This document shows positions 34,750-43,653 of a DNA stretch of 64,000 nt, in pieces; position 1 is the stretch's first letter; every line of letters starts with the position of its first letter. The position numbers were made by a program, and so were the translations under genes. The notes under the pieces were generated by a model. That model was not told the origin of the DNA. It did not search any database and was given only the letters and a program-made list of their open reading frames with translations. The stretch spans positions 186,001 through 250,000 of the forward strand of contig NZ_JACIET010000001.1 of the NCBI RefSeq assembly GCF_014197015.1, in the 5' to 3' direction. The DNA is from Niveibacterium umoris. Its GTDB lineage: Bacteria; Pseudomonadota; Gammaproteobacteria; Burkholderiales; Rhodocyclaceae.

Positions 34750-36381
34750 TCAGATACGCCGATAGAGCGTGAAATGCTCTGCGGTCCGGCGCCGTCCGCG
34801 TTGCAGGTTCCACACTTGGGTCCAGCCCGATCCGGGTTCCAGACCCTCACCGCTACTGCCGCGATACACAACCAGCCATTCGCAGCGGGTGATTCCGCGT
34901 TCAGCAGGTTCGAAGCGCAGGTTCTCGAAGTAGAGCAAGGTTGCCAACTGCGCTTCGCCCATTCCGCTCTCGGCGATACAGGCGTGTGGCTGTGCAGCGA
35001 TCTGCGCCGAAAGGTCGCGCGCAATGTCGTTGTAGCGCTTGTCGTGGTCGACGAAGGGCATGAATAGCGCGACAACCAGCGCCCACAGGAAGCTCGTGCC
35101 GACTGCCCACGACAATGCACCGCGAAGCGGCGAGCGGGGCGGTCGTGCTACGAGCGCGACCCATCCGATGGTGAGTAAGGCGCCCGCGACAACCGCAACA
35201 GGGGAAATACTGGGCACGAAGTCCGGCACGATGCGTGCGACGTTTCGTGCCAAAGGGGCAGGCCAGCCGAAATGCTGTGCGTACCAGGCGAGCCAGACGA
35301 ACACGCCGACCGCAAGGTAGGTCATGCGACCGAACCAGTCGAATGCACTCGCTGCGCCGCGCCGCAAACTCATCACGCCGTGGGTGGCGAGCAGAACCAG
35401 TGGTGGAATCAGCGGCAGCGCGTGCGCCGGACGCAGCGGGCCGGTAGTCACGACGAGCAGCCCGGCGAGCAGCAGCGCGGCCAGTGGAAGCGTGATGCGC
35501 GTTTCCTTGAGTTGCTTGCGCTCGTACCAGATCGTCCACAGCATGATCGGCCAAAGGGGCCACATGAACCAGCCAAGCAATTCGAAGAGCCGGCCCAGGT
35601 TGGCAAGATGCCCGCTGTGCGGCGTGATCGAAAAGACTTCACTGGCCCACCAGATCTTCAGGTGCGTCGGTTCAAAAGTGGCGAGCAGGATCGGCCAGAT
35701 CGACGCCACCGCGAGCGCAATCGCGGCACCCATCCACAACGCCCGGACGCGCTCTGTTGTGCGGCATTCGCTGCATAGGCCGGGCAGCAAGACCCACAAG
35801 GGCATCAGGATCAGCATTGCCGGCAAGCCGGCGGCGAGTGCAGCCAAACCGATAGCGCTGCCGGCAATCACTGCGCCGCGACGCGGGGCATCTAGGAATT
35901 CGGCGAAGCCGAGAAACGCGCCGGCAATGCTGGCGAGAAGGGCGAGTTGCGGCTGGAATTCGTGTGCGTGGGTCAGTAGTCCGAGCGTGCCGAGTCCAAG
36001 CAGCACGGCCGCGCGGTCTGCTGGACTCCCGTAGAAGCGCCGCGCGGCGCGGGCCAGACAGTAAAGCGTGATGGCCACGCAGGCTGCGGATGCCAGGCGT
36101 GCGGCGCTATGGAGCGGAAGTGCCCAGCCAAGCGCCTTTGCTAGTACAGCGCCAAGCCAGAAATAGAGTGGGCCGAAATCGAAGGTAGGACGATCTGCGA
36201 CTGCGAGTGTCAGCCAGTCACCGGTGCGCAGCATCTGGTGGATCACGCCGAAGTAGGCGCCGTCGTCGCCGCGCCAGGGCGTATGGTCGATCAGGCCGGG
36301 CAAAGCATAAAGCGCGAAAAGGGCCCAAAGCGCCCAGATGGGAAGCGTGAGCGTCGAGGGTGGTCTTGGGGCGTGGGCCAT
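34750..36381 (-). CDS. ArnT-like glycosyltransferase family 39 protein
   Basis: 543 residues, polytopic (about 11-12 hydrophobic helices). The first periplasmic loop holds TPWRGDDGAYFGVIHQML, where the acidic pair resembles the catalytic DD/DE of GT39/GT83 transferases that use polyprenyl-phosphate sugars. The C-terminus is a soluble periplasmic domain. The acceptor could be lipid A or a protein; it cannot be told from sequence. It is convergent with orn. Confidence 0.85.
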   Translation of the reverse strand: MAHAPRPPSTLTLPIWALWALFALYALPGLIDHTPWRGDDGAYFGVIHQMLRTGDWLTLAVADRPTFDFGPLYFWLGAVLAKALGWALPLHSAARLASAACVAITLYCLARAARRFYGSPADRAAVLLGLGTLGLLTHAHEFQPQLALLASIAGAFLGFAEFLDAPRRGAVIAGSAIGLAALAAGLPAMLILMPLWVLLPGLCSECRTTERVRALWMGAAIALAVASIWPILLATFEPTHLKIWWASEVFSITPHSGHLANLGRLFELLGWFMWPLWPIMLWTIWYERKQLKETRITLPLAALLLAGLLVVTTGPLRPAHALPLIPPLVLLATHGVMSLRRGAASAFDWFGRMTYLAVGVFVWLAWYAQHFGWPAPLARNVARIVPDFVPSISPVAVVAGALLTIGWVALVARPPRSPLRGALSWAVGTSFLWALVVALFMPFVDHDKRYNDIARDLSAQIAAQPHACIAESGMGEAQLATLLYFENLRFEPAERGITRCEWLVVYRGSSGEGLEPGSGWTQVWNLQRGRRRTAEHFTLYRRI

Positions 36382-36478
36382 GCTTCGTTTTCTTTGGAGA
36401 GCCCGGAGAATCGCGCAATTTTAGCTGCAACGCGATGACTAGGGAGGTGGCGGGGCGATATCCCGCCGCGCGAAAAAC

Positions 36479-36506
36479 AAAAAAGGCAGCCGAAGCTGCC
36501 TTTTTT
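36479..36506. terminator. bidirectional intrinsic terminator
   Basis: A-tract, GGCAGC (36485-36490), CGAA loop, GCTGCC (36495-36500), then TTTTTT. On the minus strand it lies just downstream of rpmE and reads with a T-rich tail (TTTTTTGTTTTT), so it ends rpmE transcription. Confidence 0.85.
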
Positions 36507-36521
36507 GGGGCTGATCGGAGA

Positions 36522-36725
36522 TCAGCGGCCGTACTTCTGGCGGAAACGCTCGACACGACCGGCGGTATCGACGATCTTCTGTTTGCCGGTCCAGAACGGG
36601 TGGCATTCCGAGCAGACTTCAACGTGGTAGGCGTCTTTGGCCATCGTCGAACGGGTGGTGAAGGTGTTGCCGCAGGAGCAGGTGACCTTCAATTCGTTGT
36701 ACTTCGGATGCGTATCGGCTTTCAT
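36522..36725 (-). CDS. rpmE: 50S ribosomal protein L31 (zinc form)
   Basis: 67 residues from ATG 36725 ([12 protein letters not shown]); the frame open to 36767 is longer than any L31. Zinc-binding Cys residues are present as CSCGN and CSECHPF, so this is the C+ form. The conserved end [11 protein letters not shown] is intact. A terminator follows at 36479-36506. Confidence 0.97.
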   Translation of the reverse strand: MKADTHPKYNELKVTCSCGNTFTTRSTMAKDAYHVEVCSECHPFWTGKQKIVDTAGRVERFRQKYGR

Positions 36726-36862
36726 TTCTGAATCCTTTGTGCGCGGCCGGCGGATGTGACCGGCCAAGTCGAATAAACGAACATGATGCCATGCGGCGTG
36801 TCAACGAGTCAAGGATTCCCCGGCTGGCATAATCGACGACTCTCCAACGGCGGGATTGTCCG

Positions 36863-37252
36863 ATGCAGTATCGACCTTTAGATCCGGGGCGCGAGTTCCT
36901 TGTGGCCTGTCTCTGCGCCGAGTGGTGCGGCACCTGTCGCGATTACCGGGCAGGGTTCGAGGCGCTGCAGGCCCATTTTCCGCAGATGGGATTGATCTGG
37001 GTGGACATTGAAGACAGCGCAGATCATTTGGGCGATATCGACGTCGAGAACTTCCCGAGCATCCTGATTCAGCGCGGTGAGCATGTGGTCTTCTTCGGGA
37101 CCGTACTGCCGGACCATGGACTCTTGCGGCGCCTGCTGGAGACCTTCGCGGCCCAGTCTGTCGAAGAGAGTGCGGCGTATGCGGCGGCGACCCCGGAGCG
37201 TCGCGGATGGCAGACCGGGCACAATCTTCGTGCCTTGCTTCGAGAGGCCTGA
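36863..37252 (+). CDS. thioredoxin-family protein
   Basis: 129 residues, cytoplasmic. The active site is EWCGTC near residue 20, with FPSILIQRGEHVVFFG as the cis-Pro and following strands of a thioredoxin fold. The C-terminal tail of about 30 residues lacks similarity I know. It is likely a general dithiol reductase or reductase partner. It is convergent with tyrB across a shared terminator. Confidence 0.85.
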   Translation: MQYRPLDPGREFLVACLCAEWCGTCRDYRAGFEALQAHFPQMGLIWVDIEDSADHLGDIDVENFPSILIQRGEHVVFFGTVLPDHGLLRRLLETFAAQSVEESAAYAAATPERRGWQTGHNLRALLREA

Positions 37253-37263
37253 ATCACGCAATG

Positions 37264-37290
37264 AAAAACGGGGCCGAAGCCCCGTTTGTG
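37264..37290. terminator. bidirectional terminator between thioredoxin-like gene and tyrB
   Basis: ACGGGGC (37268-37274), CGAA loop, GCCCCGT (37279-37285). T-rich on both sides: TTTGTGTT on plus, TTTTT on minus. Confidence 0.85.
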
Positions 37291-37307
37291 TTCTGACTGA
37301 TCGTGGA

Positions 37308-38516
37308 TCAGGCTTTCATGACGGTCGCCAACGCATCGGCGACATAGTCGATGTTCTTGCTGTTCAGCGCGGCGACACAGATGCGCCCGGTCGAGACGGC
37401 ATAGATGCCGAACTCGTTCTTCAGCACTTCCACTTGTCCGGCTGAGAGGCCGGTATAAGAGAACATGCCGCGCTGACGCGTCACGAAGGACAGGTCACGC
37501 GTCACGCCGCGAGCGGCGAGGCGCTCGGCCAGACCCTTGCGCATTTCGCGGATGCGCACGCGCATGCCGGCCAGCTCGTCTTCCCACTGCTGGCGCAGTT
37601 CCGGGCTCGACAGCACGGCCGCGACGACCGCGCCGCCATGCGTCGGTGGATTGGAGTAGTTGGTGCGCACAACGCGCTTCACCTGCGACAGCACACGGGC
37701 CGACTCTTCCTTCGAAGCGGTGACGATCGACAGTGCGCCGACGCGCTCGCCGTACAGCGAGAAGGACTTCGAGAACGAGCTGGAGACGAAGAACTGCAGG
37801 CCGCTGGCCGAGAAGGCGCGCACCGCGACGGCGTCGGCATCGATGCCATCGGCGAAGCCCTGGTAGGCCATGTCGAGGAAGGCGACGAGGCCCTTGGCAC
37901 GGCAGACGGCCACGACCTCTTCCCACTGTGCATCGGTGATGTCGGCGCCGGTGGGGTTGTGGCAGCAGGCGTGCAGCACAATGATCGAGCCGGCCGGCAG
38001 GCTTTCGAGCTTGGCCTTCATGCCAGCGAAGTTGGCGCCGCCGGTTGCTGCGTCGTAGTACGGGTAGGTGTCGACCGGGAAGCCGGCGGACTCGAACAGG
38101 GCGCGGTGGTTTTCCCAGCTTGGGTCGGAGATGTACACCGTCGCATCCGGGTTCAGACGCTTCAGATAGTCTGCGCCGACCTTCAGTGCGCCGGTGCCGC
38201 CGAGGGCTTCGACGGTGATCACCTGGCCGTTGGCGATGAGTGCCGAATCCTTGCCGAACAGCAGCGCCTGCACCGCGTTGTTGTAAGCGGCCAGACCCTC
38301 GATCGGCTGGTAGCCGCGTGCCGGCATGGCTTCCAGGCGTGCCTTTTCGGCGGCCTTCACAGCGCCCAGCAACGGGATCTTGCCGTTGTCGTCGTAGTAG
38401 ACGCCGACGCCGAGGTTCACCTTGGTGGCGCGGGTGTCGGCGTTGAAGGCTTCGTTGAGGCCGAGAATCGGGTCGCGCGGGGCCATCTCCACCGCGGCAA
38501 AAATCGAGGCAGTCAT
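37308..38516 (-). CDS. tyrB: aromatic amino acid aminotransferase (class I/II, aspartate-type)
   Basis: 402 residues. Typical N-terminus APRDPILGLNEAFNAD, substrate loop VNLGVGVYYDD, cofactor-binding CCHNPTGADI, PLP-lysine in SSSFSKSFSLYGERVG, and a C-terminal FSYTGLSAGQ. It transaminates aromatic amino acids and aspartate with 2-oxoglutarate. Distinguishing tyrB from aspC by sequence is not certain. It follows glpX by 118 bases on the same strand. Confidence 0.92.
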   Translation of the reverse strand: MTASIFAAVEMAPRDPILGLNEAFNADTRATKVNLGVGVYYDDNGKIPLLGAVKAAEKARLEAMPARGYQPIEGLAAYNNAVQALLFGKDSALIANGQVITVEALGGTGALKVGADYLKRLNPDATVYISDPSWENHRALFESAGFPVDTYPYYDAATGGANFAGMKAKLESLPAGSIIVLHACCHNPTGADITDAQWEEVVAVCRAKGLVAFLDMAYQGFADGIDADAVAVRAFSASGLQFFVSSSFSKSFSLYGERVGALSIVTASKEESARVLSQVKRVVRTNYSNPPTHGGAVVAAVLSSPELRQQWEDELAGMRVRIREMRKGLAERLAARGVTRDLSFVTRQRGMFSYTGLSAGQVEVLKNEFGIYAVSTGRICVAALNSKNIDYVADALATVMKA

Positions 38517-38634
38517 CGGAACTCCAGGTCGTTTGGTCGCGACGTTTCGGGGGGAAAGTCGCTGGAAATCAAGCTTTTAAGTTTAGCACGCACGCTGAAG
38601 CGCAGTCGCCGCCAAGCGCACGTGGGGGATGTCA

Positions 38635-39642
38635 TCAGAGGATCAGGTTCTTGATCGCGTCGTCCTTGCGCGCAAGGTAATGCGTCGAATGGATACGGCG
38701 GATCGTGCGCGATTTGCCGCGGATCAGCAGCGTTTCGGTGGTCGCGAAGGTGCCGTCACTGGTGACCCCTTCGAGCAGATCGCCCTTGGTGATGCCGGTG
38801 ACCGCGATGATCACGTTGTCCGTGCGGGCCATCTCGTCGAGCGTCAGCACCGTGTCGACCGCGATGCCCATCTTTGCGCAACGTGCGCGCTCTTCGGCGC
38901 CGAGCGCCACGTTTTCCGGTGTCGCGCCCTTGGCGATGTCGCGCGGGATCAGGCGGCCCTGCATGTCGCCATCGAGCGCGCGGGCGACTGCGGCGGAGAC
39001 AACGCCTTCCGGTGCGCCGCCGATGCAGTACAACATGTCCACTTCGTTGTCGGGCATGCAGGCCATCACCGACGCGGCGACATCGCCGTCGGGGATCGCG
39101 AAGACCTTGCAGCCAAGCGCATGCATTTCCTTGATCGCGGCCTCATGGCGCGGCTTCGCCAGCGTGATCACGGTCAGCCGGTTGAGCGGCTTGCCGAGTG
39201 CGGCTGCGACCGAGCGCAGGTTGTCTTCGAGCGGCTTGTGCAGATCGATCGCGCCCTTGGCCGGGTTGCCGACGATCAGCTTCTCCATGTACATGTCCGG
39301 CGCGCGCATGAAGCTGCCCTTGTCGCCCGCGGCCAGCACCGCTACCGCGTTGTTCTGGCCCATTGCGGTCATGCGGGTGCCATCGATCGGGTCGACCGCG
39401 ATATCCACGCCGTCGCCGCCACGACCGACGTGTTCGCCGATGTAGAGCATGGGGGCCTCATCGATCTCGCCCTCGCCGATAACGATCTCGCCGTCGATCT
39501 GGATCTGGTTCAGCACGAAGCGCATCGCCTCGACGGCAGCGCCGTCTGCCTTGTTCTTGTCGCCGCGGCCGAGCCATTTATAGCCGGCCAGTGCGGCGGC
39601 TTCGGTGACTCGGGTGAATTCGATCGCAAGTTCGCGTCTCAT
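38635..39642 (-). CDS. glpX: class II fructose-1,6-bisphosphatase
   Basis: 335 residues. The GlpX signature is clear: [54 protein letters not shown] with metal-binding acidic residues, and VDPIDGTRM. It hydrolyses fructose-1,6-bisphosphate in gluconeogenesis. ATG 39642 fits the family N-terminus. Confidence 0.96.
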   Translation of the reverse strand: MRRELAIEFTRVTEAAALAGYKWLGRGDKNKADGAAVEAMRFVLNQIQIDGEIVIGEGEIDEAPMLYIGEHVGRGGDGVDIAVDPIDGTRMTAMGQNNAVAVLAAGDKGSFMRAPDMYMEKLIVGNPAKGAIDLHKPLEDNLRSVAAALGKPLNRLTVITLAKPRHEAAIKEMHALGCKVFAIPDGDVAASVMACMPDNEVDMLYCIGGAPEGVVSAAVARALDGDMQGRLIPRDIAKGATPENVALGAEERARCAKMGIAVDTVLTLDEMARTDNVIIAVTGITKGDLLEGVTSDGTFATTETLLIRGKSRTIRRIHSTHYLARKDDAIKNLIL

Positions 39643-39815
39643 GCTCTGGGATTCCTGTCGTGGTCCTATGCGCTCGTGGCGCGTCGGTAAGTCAATTCAG
39701 GGGCGGGATTGTAAACGGATGGGCGTGTCAGTGCCCGGCCAGACGAAACGAGGCGGCGGCGAACTTGCAGAGCGGCATACAATCCAAGGTTCGGCCTGTT
39801 TCCCGGAGCGCCCTT

Positions 39816-41849
39816 GTGATCGTTGAATTCCCTGGTAGTCCGTTCCGTCTGCATCAGCCGTTCGAGCCGGCCGGCGATCAGCCTACGGCGATCAGCAAAC
39901 TGGTCGAGGGCGTTGAAGATGGCCTGATGTACCAGACCCTGCTCGGCGTCACCGGCTCGGGCAAGACCTACACGATGGCCAACGTCATCGCGCGCACCGG
40001 CAAACCCGCGCTGGTGCTGGCGCCGAACAAGACGCTGGCGGCCCAGCTCTATGCCGAGTTCCGCGAGTTCTTCCCGGAGAACGCGGTCGAGTACTTTGTC
40101 TCGTACTACGACTACTACCAGCCGGAAGCCTATGTGCCCAGCCGCGACCTCTTCATCGAGAAGGATTCGGCGATCAACGAGCACATCGAGCAGATGCGGC
40201 TGTCGGCGACCAAGAGCCTGCTGGAGCGTCGCGATGTGGTGATCGTCGCGACCGTGTCCTGCATCTACGGTATCGGCGACCCGGTGGATTACCACTCGAT
40301 GATCCTGCACCTGCGCGAGGGCGAGAAGATGCCGCAGCGCGACGTGGTGCAGCGTTTGGTCGGCATGCAGTACACCCGCTCCGATCTCGATTTCAAGCGT
40401 GGCACCTTCCGCGTGCGCGGTGACGTCATCGATATCTTCCCGGCCGAGAATGCCGAAATGGCGGTGCGGCTGGAGCTCTTCGATGACGAGATCGAACACA
40501 TCACGCTTTTCGACCCGCTGACCGGGCATCTGAAGCAGAAGCTCGGGCGTTTCACCGTGTTTCCGTCCAGCCATTACGTGACGCCACGTGCGACGGTGCT
40601 GAAAGCCATCGAGGGCATCAAGGAAGAGCTTCGGGAGCGCATCGACTTCTACGTGCGGGAACACAAGCTGGTCGAGGCGCAGCGGATCGAGCAACGCACC
40701 CGTTTCGATCTGGAAATGCTGACCGAGGTCGGTTTCTGCAAGGGGATCGAGAACTACTCCCGGCACCTCTCGGGCCGCGCGCCGGGTGAGCCGCCGCCGA
40801 CCTTGATCGATTACCTGCCGCGCGATGCGCTGATGTTCATCGACGAATCACATGTCGCGATTCCGCAGGTGGGCGCCATGTTCAAGGGCGACCGGGCGCG
40901 CAAGGAAAACCTCGTCGGTTACGGCTTCCGGCTGCCCTCAGCCGTGGATAACCGGCCGCTGAAGTTCGATGAGTTCGAGCGGCTCATGCCCCAGTCCATC
41001 TTCGTGTCGGCGACCCCCGCGGCGTATGAGGAGCAGCACCAAGGCCAGGTGGTGGAGCAGGTGGTACGGCCGACCGGGTTGGTGGACCCGGTCATCGAAG
41101 TACGCCCGGCGATCACGCAAGTCGACGACCTGCTGACCGAAATCCGCAAGCGCACCGCAGTTGAGGAGCGGGTGCTGGTGACGGTACTGACGAAGCGGCT
41201 TGCCGAAGAACTGACCGATTACCTGAGCGAGAACGGCATCCGCGTGCGCTACCTGCATTCGGATATCGACACCGTCGAGCGCGTCGAAATCATCCGCGAC
41301 CTGCGCCTGGGCGAGTTTGATGTGCTGATCGGCATCAACCTGCTGCGTGAGGGGCTGGATATTCCGGAAGTGTCGCTGGTGGCGATTCTTGATGCGGACA
41401 AGGAAGGCTTCCTGCGCTCCGTGCGCAGTCTGATCCAGACAATCGGCCGCGCCGCCCGTCATTTGCACGGTACCGCGATCCTGTACGCCGACCGCGTGAC
41501 CGATTCGATGAAAGCGGCCATCGGCGAGACCGAACGGCGCCGCGCCAAACAGATCGCCTACAACGAGGCGCACGGCATCGTGCCGAAGTCGGTGCACAAA
41601 CGCATCAAGGACATCATCGACGGCGTGTACCACGAGGATGAGAGTGGCAAGATCCTGAAAGCCGCCGAGGCTTCCGCCGACTATGCGGTGATGGACGAAA
41701 AGGCGCTCGCGAAGGCCATCAAGAAACTCGAGAATGAGATGCTCGAGCACGCGCGGAACCTGGAGTTCGAGAAAGCCGCGGCGGCACGTGACGAACTGTT
41801 CCGCTTGCGCCAGCGCGCGTTCGGTGCGGATCAGCACGATTCCCCATGA
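39816..41849 (+). CDS. uvrB: excinuclease ABC subunit B
   Basis: 677 residues from GTG 39816 with GGAG upstream; the frame is open to 39660 but the family begins here ([18 protein letters not shown]). Walker [14 protein letters not shown], the beta-hairpin [15 protein letters not shown], helicase motifs including FIDESHV and TIGRAARH, and a C-terminal UVR domain ([24 protein letters not shown]) that binds UvrC. It acts in nucleotide excision repair. No LexA box is evident upstream. Confidence 0.97.
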   Translation: MIVEFPGSPFRLHQPFEPAGDQPTAISKLVEGVEDGLMYQTLLGVTGSGKTYTMANVIARTGKPALVLAPNKTLAAQLYAEFREFFPENAVEYFVSYYDYYQPEAYVPSRDLFIEKDSAINEHIEQMRLSATKSLLERRDVVIVATVSCIYGIGDPVDYHSMILHLREGEKMPQRDVVQRLVGMQYTRSDLDFKRGTFRVRGDVIDIFPAENAEMAVRLELFDDEIEHITLFDPLTGHLKQKLGRFTVFPSSHYVTPRATVLKAIEGIKEELRERIDFYVREHKLVEAQRIEQRTRFDLEMLTEVGFCKGIENYSRHLSGRAPGEPPPTLIDYLPRDALMFIDESHVAIPQVGAMFKGDRARKENLVGYGFRLPSAVDNRPLKFDEFERLMPQSIFVSATPAAYEEQHQGQVVEQVVRPTGLVDPVIEVRPAITQVDDLLTEIRKRTAVEERVLVTVLTKRLAEELTDYLSENGIRVRYLHSDIDTVERVEIIRDLRLGEFDVLIGINLLREGLDIPEVSLVAILDADKEGFLRSVRSLIQTIGRAARHLHGTAILYADRVTDSMKAAIGETERRRAKQIAYNEAHGIVPKSVHKRIKDIIDGVYHEDESGKILKAAEASADYAVMDEKALAKAIKKLENEMLEHARNLEFEKAAAARDELFRLRQRAFGADQHDSP

Positions 41850-41881
41850 ACTGAACAAGCTCAGCCAGAGAACAACCAAGC

Positions 41882-42346
41882 ATGAAGCGCGTACTTTTTG
41901 TCTGCACGGGAAACATCTGCCGCTCGCCTACCGCTGAGGGCGTTGCGCGCCATCTGGTCGCGCAGCATGGGCTGCCGATCGAGGTGGATTCGGCCGGAAC
42001 GCAGGGCTACCACGTCGGCGAGCCGCCCGATCCACGTGCGCAGCGCGTTGCGCGCAAACGCGGTTACGACCTGTCGAAGCTGCGCGCGCGCAAGTTGATC
42101 GCCGCCGACTTCGGGTTGTTCGACCTGCTGCTGGCGATGGACCGGGGGCACCTGCAGCAGATGCAGCGCATGTGCCCGCCAGAATTCGCCGACCGTGTTC
42201 ATCTGTTTCTGGATTATCTGCCCGGCCCGAAGACCGAGGTGCCTGACCCCTACTACGGCGGCGAAGCTGGTTTTGAACATGTCCTCGATCTTTGCGAGGA
42301 CGGCGTCAATGCCCTGTTTGCCGCACTGCGCAAACAGGGCATGTGA
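41882..42346 (+). CDS. low-molecular-weight protein-tyrosine phosphatase
   Basis: 154 residues. The P-loop is VLFVCTGNICRSPTAEG (Cys near residue 9) and the general acid Asp is in VPDPYYGG near the C-terminus. It removes phosphate from tyrosine residues, in bacteria often on exopolysaccharide regulators, but no tyrosine kinase is nearby. It follows uvrB by 32 bases, probably in the same transcript. Confidence 0.93.
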   Translation: MKRVLFVCTGNICRSPTAEGVARHLVAQHGLPIEVDSAGTQGYHVGEPPDPRAQRVARKRGYDLSKLRARKLIAADFGLFDLLLAMDRGHLQQMQRMCPPEFADRVHLFLDYLPGPKTEVPDPYYGGEAGFEHVLDLCEDGVNALFAALRKQGM

Positions 42347-42369
42347 GCGGTGGATCGCGCCGCGCCGGC

Positions 42370-43497
42370 TTAGCTCAGCGTGCCGCCATTCTTGGACATG
42401 ACCGAGGTATCGGCGTAGTGCGACCAGCGGTTATGTTCGCGCGCGGAGAGTTGCCAGCCACCGAAGTCGAATCCGTCCAGCGAACGGAGCGAAGCGGCCA
42501 GCGTGGTGGCGCGCGGATCGCTGTTTTTCTTCAGCGTTGCAACCAGCGCACGGGCTGAAAGGTAGCCTTCCAGGCTGCTGGCCGAAGGGGCTTCGTCGAG
42601 GTAACGCTCCAGCGTCTTGACGAATTCACGAACCACGGGCGTGGTTGTCTTGTTGGGCTCCGGCACGACGCGAGACACCACCACGCCGGATACGACTTCC
42701 GGCGGCAGCAGTTGGCGCAGTACAACCTGGTTCACGTTCGACAATGCACAGATGAAGACACCCGGATTGCGTGCGCGCATTTCACGCGTCAGCATTGCCA
42801 TCGGGATCGTGTCGGCGAGAACAACCAGGGCCTGCGGCGCGCGACGCGCCACTTCGGCGGCCACCGAAGCGGCATTGCGGGCATCGTCCGCCAGCGGCAC
42901 CAAGGCGGCGGGCTGCAGATTGCGCGCCTTGAGCAGCGCCTGTGCCGCGTCCAGACCGGCACGGCTGGTTTCGCTCTGCGTGTGCGCGATCATCACTGAC
43001 TTCATTCCGATGCCGTGGAACTGCGTCAGGATCATCGCAAGTTCTTCACCATAGGTTGCGCGCAGATAGAACACCCGTTCGTGGCCGACATCCATGCCGC
43101 TCATCGGGGCGAACAGGGCGCGGTCTGAACGCGAAAAGGCCTTGCTCTTGATGACGCGAGCCACCGAAGCGTCTCCGGTCAGTCCGAACAGGACATCCGC
43201 GCGTTCCGAGTCCAGCAGTTTTTCGGCGTTGGCTTCGGCACGCGCGGCGTCGCCACCATCGTCCAGCGACAGGAACTTGACTGGCCTGCCGTTGATGCCG
43301 CCGGCTGCGTTGGTCGCGTCAAAGCAGAGCTTCGCACCGGTGAAATAGTCCCGGCCGATGTCCTGGGTGGGGCCGGACAAGGCGCAGGTCTGTCCGACGA
43401 TGATCGGGGGGGGCACGTTTGCCGCACGGGCGACGGAAGGCAAGGAACTCAGCAGGAGCGGAGCGGTGGTGCTGAAAAGAAAACGGCGTCGATCCAT
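42370..43497 (-). CDS. ABC-type solute-binding protein, branched-chain amino acid type, Tat-like signal
   Basis: About 375 residues from ATG 43497 (MDRRRFLFS); a GTG at 43512 is possible. The twin-arginine-like DRRRFLFSTT and a signal ending ARA/A suggest Tat export. The mature part has a Peripla_BP_6 fold (VGQTCALSGPTQDIGRDY, NAAGGINGRPVKFLSLDDGG, VVLADTIPMAML). No ABC genes are adjacent. It is convergent with the phosphatase gene. Confidence 0.85.
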   Translation of the reverse strand: MDRRRFLFSTTAPLLLSSLPSVARAANVPPPIIVGQTCALSGPTQDIGRDYFTGAKLCFDATNAAGGINGRPVKFLSLDDGGDAARAEANAEKLLDSERADVLFGLTGDASVARVIKSKAFSRSDRALFAPMSGMDVGHERVFYLRATYGEELAMILTQFHGIGMKSVMIAHTQSETSRAGLDAAQALLKARNLQPAALVPLADDARNAASVAAEVARRAPQALVVLADTIPMAMLTREMRARNPGVFICALSNVNQVVLRQLLPPEVVSGVVVSRVVPEPNKTTTPVVREFVKTLERYLDEAPSASSLEGYLSARALVATLKKNSDPRATTLAASLRSLDGFDFGGWQLSAREHNRWSHYADTSVMSKNGGTLS

Positions 43498-43596
43498 GAG
43501 GCATGTCGTCACAAAATCGCAAAATGCGATAGTGCCAATGGATCATTGTGAGATTTTTACAAAGCCGCCCTTTCTGCTGCTTTTTAGCTGGCGGCC

Positions 43597-43633
43597 AAAA
43601 CAAAGAAGCCGCGCGGGCGGCGCGGCTTCTTCA
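43597..43633 (-). terminator. intrinsic terminator of rne
   Basis: A perfect 10-bp stem, GAAGCCGCGC (43605-43614)/GCGCGGCTTC (43620-43629), with a five-base loop. Read on the minus strand it ends in TTTGTTTT and lies 25 bases after the rne stop. Confidence 0.85.
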
Positions 43634-43653
43634 TTTACAGCAATGACCTGCAA

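Noticed and set aside
39643-39815. LexA/SOS box ahead of uvrB
   Set aside because: No CTGT-N8-ACAG match was found in the region.
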